NCBI RefSeq assembly: GCF_036365825.1
Contig: NZ_CP142675.1
Location: 1,992,501-2,056,500 of the forward strand
Direction: 5' to 3'
DNA length: 64,000 nt
DNA from: Qipengyuania sp. HL-TH1
GTDB lineage: Bacteria; Pseudomonadota; Alphaproteobacteria; Sphingomonadales; Sphingomonadaceae
The notes beneath the pieces were generated by a model. It saw only the letters and a list, made by a program, of their open reading frames with translations, was not told where the DNA came from and made no database searches. A program made the translations under genes and the position numbers. Of the stretch, positions 10,955-18,866 are shown one piece after another; position 1 is the first letter of the stretch, and the number at the start of each line of letters is the position of its first letter.

Positions 10955-11487
10955 GCGCGGGAGAACTCACCCTGCTGGTCAAGCCGCGCGCGCTGCCCGG
11001 TGCGCCGCTGGTGGTGGAGGCCACCGACGCCGAACGCGCCGCGCTGGCGCAGCGGTTTGCCGTCACCTCGGTCCCCGACCTCACCGCGAGCGTCACCTTC
11101 GACACCGACGGCGAGGCGGTGCTGGCCAATGGCACGCTCACCGCGACCATCGAACAGCCCTGTGCGGTGACGCGCGAGAATATCCGCTATGCGGTGACCG
11201 AGCCGCTCGCACTGCGCTTCGTGCCTGCGGAATCGATGCCCGACTATGCCCCCGACGAGGAAGTCGAACTCGACACTGAAGACCTCGACGAAATTCCATA
11301 CGAGGGCGACGTCTTCGATCTCGGCGAGGCGATCGCGCAGACGCTCGCGCTGGCGATCGATCCCTATCGCGAAGGCCCGGGCGCGGACGAGGCTCGCCGC
11401 AAGGCGGGCATTGCCAGCGACGAGGACCAGGCCCCGAGCGGACCGCTGGCCGAAGCGCTGGCGGCATTGAAGAAGGACGAGGAATGA
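10951..11487 (+). CDS. YceD/DUF177 family protein
   Basis: This 178-residue protein belongs to the YceD (large rRNA accumulation, DUF177) family, with acidic segments such as YAPDEEVELDTEDLDEIPYEGD typical of it. Bacterial and plant members influence 23S rRNA accumulation. The start overlaps the chaperone stop (ATGA), and the stop overlaps the next start. In many relatives DUF177 is followed by rpmF or plsX. Here a GNAT gene takes that place and no plsX is seen. Confidence 0.85.
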   Translation: MSAGELTLLVKPRALPGAPLVVEATDAERAALAQRFAVTSVPDLTASVTFDTDGEAVLANGTLTATIEQPCAVTRENIRYAVTEPLALRFVPAESMPDYAPDEEVELDTEDLDEIPYEGDVFDLGEAIAQTLALAIDPYREGPGADEARRKAGIASDEDQAPSGPLAEALAALKKDEE

Positions 11488-11915
11488 CGGCGCTGACGAT
11501 CACCCCCATGGCCTCGCTCGAGGAGCTCGTCCCGGCGCTGGCGGCGGAAGGGCTGCCGGTGGATGATATCGAAGACGACGGGCGCGCGTTTTTCGCCTTT
11601 CATCACGCGGGGCAATGCATCGGCTTCGGCGGAATCGAGGGCGATGGCCGGGACCGCATTCTGCGCTCGGTCGTCATCCTCGGCGCGGCGCGCGGTCGGG
11701 GCACGGGGTGCGAGGCCGTCACGCTACTGGAGAGCGAGGCGCGTCGTCAGGGTGCCGCCCGGCTGCATTTGCTGACCACCACCGCAGCGGACTTTTTCCG
11801 GAAGCTGGGTTACCGCGATCACGACCGGGAGGATGCGCCCGAAGCGGTCGCATCCTCACGCGAATTCGCCGCGCTGTGCCCTGCCAGCGCCGACTATCTG
11901 GTCAAGTCGCTGTAA
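11484..11915 (+). CDS. GNAT N-acetyltransferase, ArsN2-like
   Basis: This 143-residue single-domain GNAT has the acetyl-CoA loop VVILGAARGRGTGCEAV (about 64-80) and a C-terminal TTTAADFFRKLGYRDHDRED. That ending closely resembles the ArsN2-type acetyltransferases usually found in arsenic operons. No arsenic genes are nearby, so the substrate is open. The gene overlaps the DUF177 stop by 4 bp (ATGA) and is the last gene of the three-gene operon. It is followed almost at once by the ssb remnant on the other strand. Confidence 0.75.
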   Translation: MTALTITPMASLEELVPALAAEGLPVDDIEDDGRAFFAFHHAGQCIGFGGIEGDGRDRILRSVVILGAARGRGTGCEAVTLLESEARRQGAARLHLLTTTAADFFRKLGYRDHDREDAPEAVASSREFAALCPASADYLVKSL

Positions 11916-11919
11916 GCGA

Positions 11920-12036
11920 TCAGAACGGGATGTCGTCGTCGAGATCGTCGTAGTTCGAGCCGCCCCTCTGGTTCTAGCCGCCGCCACCTCTCGTCGCGCC
12001 GTCGAGTGTCATCAGTGTGCCGCTAGAACCTCGAGG
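11920..12036 (-). pseudogene. Decayed second copy of the ssb 3' end
   Basis: Read on the minus strand in the ssb frame, this encodes GTLMTLDGATRGGG, an in-frame TAG, then [17 protein letters not shown] and TGA. It matches the end of the intact ssb at 12475. Most of the glycine-rich linker is deleted and the Trp of GGWNQ has become TAG. The last 45 bp match intact ssb at 42 positions and all three differences are synonymous, so it diverged while still coding. No 5' part is present. It lies on the far side of the AT-rich membrane-protein gene. Confidence 0.8.
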
Positions 12037-12060
12037 TAGAGGATAAGTACATAACGGCCC

Positions 12061-12429
12061 TCATCTATTCCACCTGAAGAAAACGACATCGCCATACTTC
12101 GATTTGTACGTGAGAGAAACATAGAGGATCAAGGTGGAAACAAATATTGGTAGGACTAGGATGTCCATTTTGGTGCCAAAAGAGGCACTAAAAAAGTCGT
12201 TGGCAATAAAAAGTATACCCAGCGCCATTGGACCGAGAATAGGGAGAAAATTCAGCCGATTAGCGCTTTTTGCCAATCCCAGGGCGAGGGACGCAGCCAT
12301 GCAAGTCAGGATGAGGGTCCAGACAATGAGTACCGTCGAGTATGAAGCAACTGCCATCGTCACAACGAAAAAGCATGCAAAAATTGCGTGATAGGTAAGG
12401 ATCGTTTTGATCAGCAGCTTGTAGTCCAT
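12061..12429 (-). CDS. Small membrane protein of unknown function, AT-rich
   Basis: This 122-residue protein has four predicted membrane helices (about 9-30, 33-53, 61-80 and 90-108) and a basic C-terminus ending FFRWNR. I recognise no family. The gene is visibly richer in A and T than everything around it and uses codons such as ATA, TTA and AAA that its neighbours avoid, which indicates foreign origin. It is enclosed by direct repeats of the ssb 3' end (remnant at 11920, intact copy at 12475). AAGGA lies about 12 nt upstream of the ATG. Confidence 0.65.
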   Translation of the reverse strand: MDYKLLIKTILTYHAIFACFFVVTMAVASYSTVLIVWTLILTCMAASLALGLAKSANRLNFLPILGPMALGILFIANDFFSASFGTKMDILVLPIFVSTLILYVSLTYKSKYGDVVFFRWNR

Positions 12430-12474
12430 GACGGTTCTCGATCCTTAGCTGTAAGTGGGATTACAACCACTCCA

Positions 12475-13029
12475 TCAGAACGGAATATCGTCGTCGAGAT
12501 CGTCGTAGTTCGAACCGCCGCCGGCGCCGCCCGCGCTGCCGCCCGATGCTGCGCCGCCCTGGGCGCCGCCGCCCTGGTTCCAGCCGCCGCTCTGGCCGCC
12601 GCCACCTGAGCCGCCGCCCTGGTCCCACGAGCCGCCGCCACCGCCGCCGCGCTGGCCACCGCTGCCGCCGCCGCCCTGGGCGCCGTCGAGCATGGTCAAC
12701 GTGCCGTTGAGGCCGCGCAGCACGACTTCGGTGGAATAACGGTCGTTACCCGACTGGTCCTGCCATTTGCGGGTCTGCAGCTGGCCTTCGATATAGACCT
12801 TCGAACCCTTGCGCAGGAAGCGTTCGACCACGCCCACCAGACCTTCGGAAAAAATCGCAACCGTGTGCCATTCGGTGCGTTCCTGCCGTTCACCGGTGTT
12901 GCGGTCCTTCCACGTCTCGCTCGTGGCGATGCGCAGATTGGCGACCTTGCCACCATTCTGGAAGCTGCGGATCTCGGGATCGGCGCCGAGATTCCCGATG
13001 AGCATGACTTTGTTGAGGCTACCGGCCAT
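12475..13029 (-). CDS. ssb: Single-stranded DNA-binding protein
   Basis: This 184-residue SSB has an N-terminal OB fold (about 1-112, with [16 protein letters not shown]), a long glycine-rich linker (about 118-175) and the acidic tip DDLDDDIPF that recruits partner proteins. It coats single-stranded DNA in replication, repair and recombination. The ATG at 13029 follows AAGGAACGATTCG, a good ribosome site; an in-frame ATG 30 bp upstream lacks one. A second 3' end lies 440 bp downstream beyond a foreign gene, which suggests recombination at the ssb terminus. Confidence 0.96.
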   Translation of the reverse strand: MAGSLNKVMLIGNLGADPEIRSFQNGGKVANLRIATSETWKDRNTGERQERTEWHTVAIFSEGLVGVVERFLRKGSKVYIEGQLQTRKWQDQSGNDRYSTEVVLRGLNGTLTMLDGAQGGGGSGGQRGGGGGGSWDQGGGSGGGGQSGGWNQGGGAQGGAASGGSAGGAGGGSNYDDLDDDIPF

Positions 13030-13129
13030 CGAATCGTTCCTTCGTAACTGTTGACCCACGGCCTAACCCAGCCCGCCAGCGGGGGCTAGACAGGCGCGGC
13101 TGCGTTTCCACCGGACCGGACCCGGTTCG

Positions 13130-14977
13130 CTACAGTCCCAGTGCGGTCGCGATCCAGAAGGTCAGCCCGCCCGCGACATAGGCCAGCGCGAACAGGTACG
13201 CGACCATGAAGGCGGGCCATTTCCAGCCGTTGGTCTCGCGCCGGGCGACCGCGATGGTCGAGATACATTGCGGCGCGAAGACGAACCAGGCGAGAAAAGC
13301 GAGCGCGGTCGGCAGGCTCCACAGCGCGGCGATCCGGTCGGTCACGCCTTGGGCGGCGAGGTCTTCATCCTCGGTATCGACCGCATAGGTCGTCGCCAGC
13401 GCGGAAACCGCCACTTCGCGCGCGGCCATCGCCGGAATCAGCGCGAGGCTCATCTCGCGGTTGAAGCCGATCGGTTCGAGCACCGGGTGCAGCACATCGG
13501 CGACCCGGCCCGCGACGCTCGCGTCCATCTGGCTTTCGCCCGGTTCCGCCTTGGGGAAGCTCAGCATCAGCCACAGGGCGATGGTGACGACGAAGATGAT
13601 CGTGCCCGCGCGGCGCAGGAAGACCCAGGCGCGCTGCCACAGACCGATGGCGAGGTCCTTGATCCGCGGCAGCTGATAGCGCGGCATTTCCATGATGAAC
13701 CCGCTCGCAGCGCCGCGTGCCACGGTGCTGCGCAGTACCAGCGCCACCACCATCGCACCGACAATCCCCGCCAGGTAAAGCACGAACAGGACCAGGCCCT
13801 GCAGGCCAATGCCCGGCCCCACGCTGGTTTCGGGGATCACCGCGGCAATGATCACCGCATAGACCGGCAGCCGCGCCGAACAGGTCATCAACGGGGCGAT
13901 CAATATTGTGGTCAGCCGGTCCCTGGCATCGGGGATGCTGCGCGCGGCCATGATGCCGGGGATCGCGCAGGCGAAGCTGGAGAGCAGCGGGATGAAGCTT
14001 TTGCCCGACAGGCCGACGCCCGCCATCAACCGGTCCATCAGGAACGCCGCACGCGCCATGTAGCCGCTCGCCTCCATCACCAGGATGAAGAAGAACAGGA
14101 TCACGATCTGCGGCAGGAAGACCACCACCGAGCCGACACCCGCCAGCACGCCTTCGGTGAGGAAGTCGCGAATCAGCCCGGCGGGCACGACATCGGTCAC
14201 CACCCCCGATATCGCGCCAACCGCGCCTTCGAGCGCATCGGCGAAGGGGGTTGCCCAGGCAAACACCGCCTGGAAGATCACGAACAGCAGGCCGAACAGG
14301 ATAACCGGCCCGATCCAGGGATTGAGCAAGACCCGGTCGACGCCGTTCTCGACCGTGTGGCGGGTCGAGGTGGACAGGATCGCGCCGCGCGCCATGTGCT
14401 TGGCTGCCAGCCGCCGCTCGGGCAGCGTCAGATGCCATTGCCGGTGCGCGTCCTCGTCGGCATGGGTTTCGGCTTCTGCGATCGCCGCAGCCAGTTCCTT
14501 CAGCCCCTTGCGCCGCACCGCGACCGTCGGGATCACCGGCACCCCCAGCGCTGCGGACAGCGCCTCGGGATCAAGCACCAGACCGTCGCGCTCGGCAAGG
14601 TCGATCATGTTGAGCGCGACCACCGTCGGGCGCCCGAGTTCGAGCACTTCCTGCGCGAAGACGAGATGCTGTTCGAGATTCGCGGCATCGAGGACAAGCA
14701 CGATGACCTCGGGCGTGGCCTCGCCTTCAAACTCTCCCTGGACGACCTTGCGGGTCACTTCCTCGTCGGGGCTCGCGGCATCGAAACTGTAGGAGCCGGG
14801 CAAGTCGATCAGTTCGACCGGTTCCCCGCTGGGCAGGGCCAGCCGCCCCGCTTTGCGCTCGACCGTTACGCCGGGATAATTGGCGATCTTCTGGCGCGCG
14901 CCGGTGAGCGCGTTGAACAGCGCGGATTTGCCCGCATTGGGATTGCCGACAAGGGCGGCGATGCGTTTGCGGCTCAT
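13130..14977 (-). CDS. feoB: Ferrous iron transporter FeoB
   Basis: This 615-residue inner-membrane Fe(II) transporter has an N-terminal G domain with G1 motif GNPNAGKS (11-18), LIDLPGSYSFDAASPDEEV as G3/switch II, and ALNMIDLAERDG as G4. Two Gate repeats and about ten helices follow. It is shorter than the roughly 770-residue E. coli protein, as in many alphaproteobacteria. Its ATG overlaps the feoA stop (ATGA), so FeoA and FeoB are coupled. ssb lies 100 bp downstream. Confidence 0.95.
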   Translation of the reverse strand: MSRKRIAALVGNPNAGKSALFNALTGARQKIANYPGVTVERKAGRLALPSGEPVELIDLPGSYSFDAASPDEEVTRKVVQGEFEGEATPEVIVLVLDAANLEQHLVFAQEVLELGRPTVVALNMIDLAERDGLVLDPEALSAALGVPVIPTVAVRRKGLKELAAAIAEAETHADEDAHRQWHLTLPERRLAAKHMARGAILSTSTRHTVENGVDRVLLNPWIGPVILFGLLFVIFQAVFAWATPFADALEGAVGAISGVVTDVVPAGLIRDFLTEGVLAGVGSVVVFLPQIVILFFFILVMEASGYMARAAFLMDRLMAGVGLSGKSFIPLLSSFACAIPGIMAARSIPDARDRLTTILIAPLMTCSARLPVYAVIIAAVIPETSVGPGIGLQGLVLFVLYLAGIVGAMVVALVLRSTVARGAASGFIMEMPRYQLPRIKDLAIGLWQRAWVFLRRAGTIIFVVTIALWLMLSFPKAEPGESQMDASVAGRVADVLHPVLEPIGFNREMSLALIPAMAAREVAVSALATTYAVDTEDEDLAAQGVTDRIAALWSLPTALAFLAWFVFAPQCISTIAVARRETNGWKWPAFMVAYLFALAYVAGGLTFWIATALGL

Positions 14978-15213
14978 GCGGGTTCGACCTCGATCGCCAG
15001 TGCGTGGCTGCGGCGCAGCGCAATGGTCATGCGTCCGATACGGATGGCAAGCGGGTCGCGCGTCCCGAAAATGCCGCGATGGATGATGGCGACTTCGGCG
15101 CCTTCGTCCACGCCCAGCGCCTTGAGGCGCTTGCCTTCATCCTCGGCCAGCGCGGCCCAGTCTACGGCCACGATCCGCGCGGCCTTTTCATGTTCGAACC
15201 CGTCCAGCGTCAT
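14974..15213 (-). CDS. feoA: Ferrous iron transport protein FeoA
   Basis: This small SH3-like cytosolic protein assists FeoB. It has the pattern RLKALGVDEGAEVAIIHRG and RIGRMTIALRRSHALAIEVEP. I take the ATG at 15213 (79 residues, MTLDGFEHEK). The frame also opens at a TTG (15249), but those extra 12 codons lie within a possible Fur-type palindrome, so the region is more likely promoter and leader. The operon order is feoA-feoB. Confidence 0.88.
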   Translation of the reverse strand: MTLDGFEHEKAARIVAVDWAALAEDEGKRLKALGVDEGAEVAIIHRGIFGTRDPLAIRIGRMTIALRRSHALAIEVEPA

Positions 15214-15244
15214 ACGCGCCGCCCTGTCAGAAGTGCGCGGTAGT

Positions 15245-15265
15245 TGCAACTGGTTATCAATAGCG
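15245..15265. promoter_or_regulatory. Weak Fur-box-like palindrome before feoA
   Basis: The 21-bp stretch TGCAACTGGTTATCAATAGC plus one base is a partly symmetric match to the Fur-type box seen before exbB (51313-51333). The TGCAA arm is kept and the other arm is degenerate. It lies about 30 bp upstream of the feoA ATG. The assignment is weak and rests largely on the gene's function. Confidence 0.3.
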
Positions 15266-15267
15266 CG

Positions 15268-15927
15268 CTAGCGTGCGGGGTAGCGCAGCCGCCCGAGGAA
15301 GCGCGATACGCTGAAGCTCTCGCGATCGGGATTGAGCCATTTCGCCTTGACCCGTTCGAACGTCATCACGCCGTCGATCCGGCGCTCGAGGAAGGCCCGC
15401 GTCTCGGCCTTGCCCTCGCTCTCGTCATCGACGAACACCGCCAGCGTCGCGCCATAGATCGAGGCAAGGATCGCGCGCTTGGTGTAGTGATTGTAATCGG
15501 TCGCGGTGTCGCCCGCGAGCCGCCACATCACATCGGCGCTGTTCCAGCCGGTCTTGAGCGCGCGCGCGGCGTTGCGCGGCATCGCCATGATCGCCAGCGC
15601 GCGGCGCAGCGCCTCTTCCTGCCCGGCCACCGCATCGAGTCGGTACTGGACAAGGCTGCGAATGCGTTCGCGGATTTTCATCCCGACCAGCTTTTCGGGC
15701 GGCAGGTCGAGCGTCATCTGCCGGTCGATCGTCTCGATCCAGGCGCAGATCATGCCCATCGCGCCGTCATCCTTGAAGGCGAGCCGGGCGACATCGCGGT
15801 CCGCGCCAAGCTGGTCGGCGGCCATGTCCAGCGCGGCATCGCTCCAACCATCGAAGATCGCCGCCTCGGCGATCCCCGGGGCCAGCGCGAGCCGCAGCTC
15901 GTCGAGCGTGAGGTCGGCGACGTCCAT
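15268..15927 (-). CDS. COQ9-family ubiquinone biosynthesis protein
   Basis: This 219-residue COQ9 homologue belongs to a lipid-binding family that presents quinone intermediates to the COQ7 hydroxylase. Family-typical segments are WSDAALDMAADQLGADRDVA and WNSADVMWRLAGDTATDYNH. The ATG at 15927 is chosen because it begins 1 bp after the ankyrin gene's stop; the upstream open frame overlaps that gene. It forms a two-gene operon with the ankyrin protein. Confidence 0.88.
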   Translation of the reverse strand: MDVADLTLDELRLALAPGIAEAAIFDGWSDAALDMAADQLGADRDVARLAFKDDGAMGMICAWIETIDRQMTLDLPPEKLVGMKIRERIRSLVQYRLDAVAGQEEALRRALAIMAMPRNAARALKTGWNSADVMWRLAGDTATDYNHYTKRAILASIYGATLAVFVDDESEGKAETRAFLERRIDGVMTFERVKAKWLNPDRESFSVSRFLGRLRYPAR

Positions 15928-15928
15928 G

Positions 15929-16534
15929 TCAGCTCGGCCCGTAGGCTTCGGCCTGCTCGCCGCGATCGGCCTCGGCGCGTTCGATTTCCTCGAGCATGGT
16001 CGAGCGCGCGCCCATCCACCGCGCATAATCGCGCGCGGTGCGGCCCGAATTGTCCGCCCGGTCGGGATCGGCGCCCTTTTCGATCAGCAGCCGGACAAGG
16101 CCGCTGTCGCGCCGGTGGACGGCAGCGATCAACGGGGTTTCGCCGGTGCTGTTGGGCACATCGACCGCTGCGCCGCGTCCGGCGAGGATTTCGACGCCTT
16201 CGGAAAAGCCGAGCTGGGCGGCGAGCTGCAGCGGCGTAGTGCCGTGCTTGTCGGCGAGATTGGGATTGGCGCCCTTCGACAGCAGGAACCGCAGCCACAC
16301 CGCATCGCGCCGCTGGGTCACGATATGCAGCGCGGTTTCACCGCTGGAAATGTCGCGCGAATTGACCAGCACGCTGCCCGGTTCTTCGAGCAGCAGCGTC
16401 GCTTCGTCGCCCTGGCGCTTCTTCACCGCTTCGAGGAACTTGTATCCGTCGCGCTGCGACTGCGCCTGCAGCGGCCCCGCCAGCAGCGATCCTGCCAGCG
16501 CCGCCAGAAGGATGTTTTTCACCAAACGCTTCAC
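15929..16534 (-). CDS. Exported ankyrin-repeat protein
   Basis: This 201-residue protein has a signal peptide (MKRLVKNILLAALAGSLLAG, cut near AQS) and about four ankyrin repeats. Examples are GETALHIVTQRRDAVWLRFL, GTTPLQLAAQLGFSEGVEIL and GETPLIAAVHRRDSGLVRLL. It is probably periplasmic and a protein-binding partner; the partner is unknown. The tail is acidic. It lies immediately upstream of the COQ9 gene. Confidence 0.85.
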   Translation of the reverse strand: MKRLVKNILLAALAGSLLAGPLQAQSQRDGYKFLEAVKKRQGDEATLLLEEPGSVLVNSRDISSGETALHIVTQRRDAVWLRFLLSKGANPNLADKHGTTPLQLAAQLGFSEGVEILAGRGAAVDVPNSTGETPLIAAVHRRDSGLVRLLIEKGADPDRADNSGRTARDYARWMGARSTMLEEIERAEADRGEQAEAYGPS

Positions 16535-16602
16535 CGTGTAGGGTCCCTATTATCCGCAATTCAATGGCTGACTCGCCCTTGCCGAGCGCCGGTTAGCAGA
16601 CC

Positions 16603-17202
16603 ATGAACCCTCACACCATGCTACGCAACCACGCCCCGCTTTTCGCCGCGCTGCTGCTGCTCTCCGCCTGCAACAGCGCCCCTCCCGCAACACCGCCGCT
16701 GGCCGGCGCCGCGATCGGCGGCGAGTTTACGCTGACGGGCGAGGATGGCAGCGAGGTCAGCTGGAGCGATTTCGACGGGCAGTACCGCACCGTCTATTTC
16801 GGCTATACCTATTGCCCCGACGTCTGCCCGGTCGACACCCAGCGCGCGATGGCGGGCCTCAAGACGTTCGAAGAGGCGAACCCCACGCTTGGCGCACAGA
16901 TCCAGCCGCTGTTCATCAGCGTCGATCCAGGCCGCGACAATCCCGCCACGCTCACCGAGTTCACCGACAATTTCCACCCGCGCCTGATCGGGCTGACGGG
17001 CACGAAAGAGCAACTCGACGCGGTCACCGGGGCCTTCGCCGCGACCTATACGATCGAGGATCCCTCCGAGGGCGGCGGCTATCTCGTCGGCCATACCAAT
17101 ATCACCTATCTGTTCGGACCCGATGGCGAGCCGCTGGCCATGCTGCCCACCGATGAAGGCCCCGAAGCGGTCGCTGCGGAACTGGAAAAATGGGTGCGCT
17201 GA
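16603..17202 (+). CDS. SCO1/SenC-family copper-binding thioredoxin-like lipoprotein
   Basis: This 199-residue membrane-anchored periplasmic protein helps assemble the CuA centre of cytochrome oxidase. The copper motif is CPDVCP (Cys71, Cys75) with the conserved His164 in VGHTN. The leader ends in a lipobox LSAC (Cys23), so it is likely a lipoprotein. A start at Met6 is also possible. Its 3' end overlaps the next gene by 13 bp, and no oxidase gene is adjacent. Confidence 0.9.
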   Translation: MNPHTMLRNHAPLFAALLLLSACNSAPPATPPLAGAAIGGEFTLTGEDGSEVSWSDFDGQYRTVYFGYTYCPDVCPVDTQRAMAGLKTFEEANPTLGAQIQPLFISVDPGRDNPATLTEFTDNFHPRLIGLTGTKEQLDAVTGAFAATYTIEDPSEGGGYLVGHTNITYLFGPDGEPLAMLPTDEGPEAVAAELEKWVR

Positions 17203-17648
17203 GGGAGCGCTTCTGGGAACGGCCGCTAGCCGATCTCTCCGCGGAAGAATGGGAAGCGCTGTGCGACGGCTGCGGACGCTGCTGCCTGCACAAGGTCGAA
17301 TATGAAGACACGGGCGAGATCGAGCACACCAATGTGGCGTGCAAGCTGCTCGACCCACGATCCGCGCAGTGCACCGACTACAAGCACCGCAAGGCCTTCG
17401 TCCCCGATTGCCTGCGGCTGACGCTCAAGATCGTCGAAGACGTGAGCTGGCTGCCCGCGACCTGCGCCTATCGCCGCCGCGCCGACGGGCAGCCGCTGCC
17501 GCGCTGGCACTATTTGCTGACCGGCGACCGCGAGGACGTGGTCCGCGCCGGCGTATCGGTGGCGGGCCGCGTGGTGAGCGAAACCGATGCCGGCCCGCTC
17601 GAACACCATGTGGTCGAATGGGACGACGACGAGGAAGACGCGGCATGA
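17190..17648 (+). CDS. YcgN-type cysteine-cluster protein (UPF0260)
   Basis: This 152-residue protein has the cysteine-rich N-terminal signature ALCDGCGRCCLHKVEYEDTG and further conserved cysteines in NVACKLLD, AQCTDY, PDCLRL and ATCAYR. The pattern suggests a metal or Fe-S centre; the function of the family is not established. The gene overlaps the SCO 3' end and its stop overlaps the metallopeptidase start (ATGA), so the three genes form one operon. Confidence 0.88.
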   Translation: MGALRERFWERPLADLSAEEWEALCDGCGRCCLHKVEYEDTGEIEHTNVACKLLDPRSAQCTDYKHRKAFVPDCLRLTLKIVEDVSWLPATCAYRRRADGQPLPRWHYLLTGDREDVVRAGVSVAGRVVSETDAGPLEHHVVEWDDDEEDAA

Positions 17649-18367
17649 TCGACTGGCTGCGCCGCGAAGCGCTCGAGCCGGTGATCGCGCTGGATGACCG
17701 CGAGCTGCCGATCGAGATCATCCGCAATCGCCGCGCGCGGCGGCTGACGCTGCGGCTGGCGCCCGATGGCAGCGCGGTGCGCATCACGCTGCCGCATTGG
17801 TGCCGCAGCGCCGAAGCGATCGCCTTTGCCCATGCACGGCGCGAATGGCTGGCGGCGCAGCTGGCCAGGGTGCCCGCGCCGCGCGACCCCGTGCGGGAAC
17901 GGCAGCTGCACTATCGCGGCGCCGAGATCGCCATCGACTGGCGCGCGGATGCCCCGCGCAAACCGCAGGTCGCGGGCGACACGCTGACCATCGGCGGGCC
18001 CGAGGACACGCTGGGCAAACGCCTGCAGCGCTGGCTCGAGGGCGAGTCAGTGCGATTGTTCGCCGCCGATGCCGCCGATTACTGCGCCCGCGGCGAGCTG
18101 GCGCAGGCCGAGGTCAAGCTCACCCGGGCGCGGCGGCGTTGGGGTAGCTGTTCGTCCGAAGGCGTGCTGCGGCTCAACTGGCGGCTCGTCCAGGCGCCCG
18201 ACCATGTCCGCCGCTCGGTCGTAGCGCATGAAGTCGCGCATCTGGTCCATTTCGACCATTCGCCCGCGTTCCACGCACTGCTCGACCAGCTCTACGAGGA
18301 CGATATCGAACAGGCCAATCGCTGGCTCAGCCGTCACGGGCGCGAACTTTACGCCAGCTTCGGCTAG
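17645..18367 (+). CDS. YgjP-like (SprT/DUF45) zinc metallopeptidase
   Basis: This 240-residue protein shows the zinc motif HEVAH (195-199) in VVAHEVAHLVHFDHSPAFHA, preceded by RRRWGSCSSEGVLRLNW, the hallmark of the YgjP/DUF45 metallopeptidases. The predicted fold is cytosolic with no signal peptide. The in vivo substrate is unknown. The chosen ATG (17645) overlaps the YcgN stop; the longer open frame upstream is antisense-like filler. Confidence 0.87.
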   Translation: MIDWLRREALEPVIALDDRELPIEIIRNRRARRLTLRLAPDGSAVRITLPHWCRSAEAIAFAHARREWLAAQLARVPAPRDPVRERQLHYRGAEIAIDWRADAPRKPQVAGDTLTIGGPEDTLGKRLQRWLEGESVRLFAADAADYCARGELAQAEVKLTRARRRWGSCSSEGVLRLNWRLVQAPDHVRRSVVAHEVAHLVHFDHSPAFHALLDQLYEDDIEQANRWLSRHGRELYASFG

Positions 18368-18410
18368 CCAATACTGGCGCGGTTCATCGAAACCCCCTAT
18401 CTTGGCACCC

Positions 18411-18866
18411 ATGCGCTTTACGTCACGCTTCGATCCCCGGGCCGGGGCCGCCGACCTGTGGGAATATCTCCGCGAACCGCGGCCCTATCGCTGGCCGATA
18501 CTGGCGGTATCGATCGCGATCCCGCTCGCCGGGGTGGCGATGCTGACGCAGGAATCGCATTTCCGCCCGCCCGATGCGCCCAAGGTGAATTTCATCTCGA
18601 CCTTCGCCGAGGGGCGCAGTGACGAGGAAATCCGCCAGTCGAACCTCGTCAACCAGCAGCGCAAGGAAGCGCGCGAGGCAGAACGCGAGGAACTGCGCGC
18701 GCGCAAGGTCGAGGCCTATAAGGCGCTCGGCCGCGCAACCGGGCTCGATGTCGACGAAATGGAGCGGCAGGCACAGATCGAAGCCGCGCGCGAGAAAGCC
18801 ATCGCCGAAGCACGGCGGCGCGAACGCTACCAGGCAGGCTCGGCACTTGACCTCAGCGGCGACTGA
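18411..18866 (+). CDS. Single-pass membrane protein with coiled coil, unknown function
   Basis: This 151-residue protein has one membrane helix (about residues 29-46, WPILAVSIAIPLAGVAML) and a long, highly charged helical segment (about 70-140, rich in Glu/Arg/Ala) predicted to be coiled coil. I do not recognise a named family; similar small proteins occur beside ribD in sphingomonads. The periplasmic side would carry the coiled coil. The ribD start lies inside its 3' end by about 20 bp, so the two are probably cotranscribed. Confidence 0.65.
   Translation: MRFTSRFDPRAGAADLWEYLREPRPYRWPILAVSIAIPLAGVAMLTQESHFRPPDAPKVNFISTFAEGRSDEEIRQSNLVNQQRKEAREAEREELRARKVEAYKALGRATGLDVDEMERQAQIEAAREKAIAEARRRERYQAGSALDLSGD

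Noticed and set aside
12530..12690. Glycine-codon repeats in ssb that look like a tandem repeat or minisatellite
   Set aside because: They encode the normal flexible Gly-rich linker of SSB and need no separate explanation.
15214..15249. TTG-started longer FeoA
   Set aside because: The 12 extra codons overlap a Fur-like palindrome and are not expected in FeoA. ATG 15213 gives the normal size.
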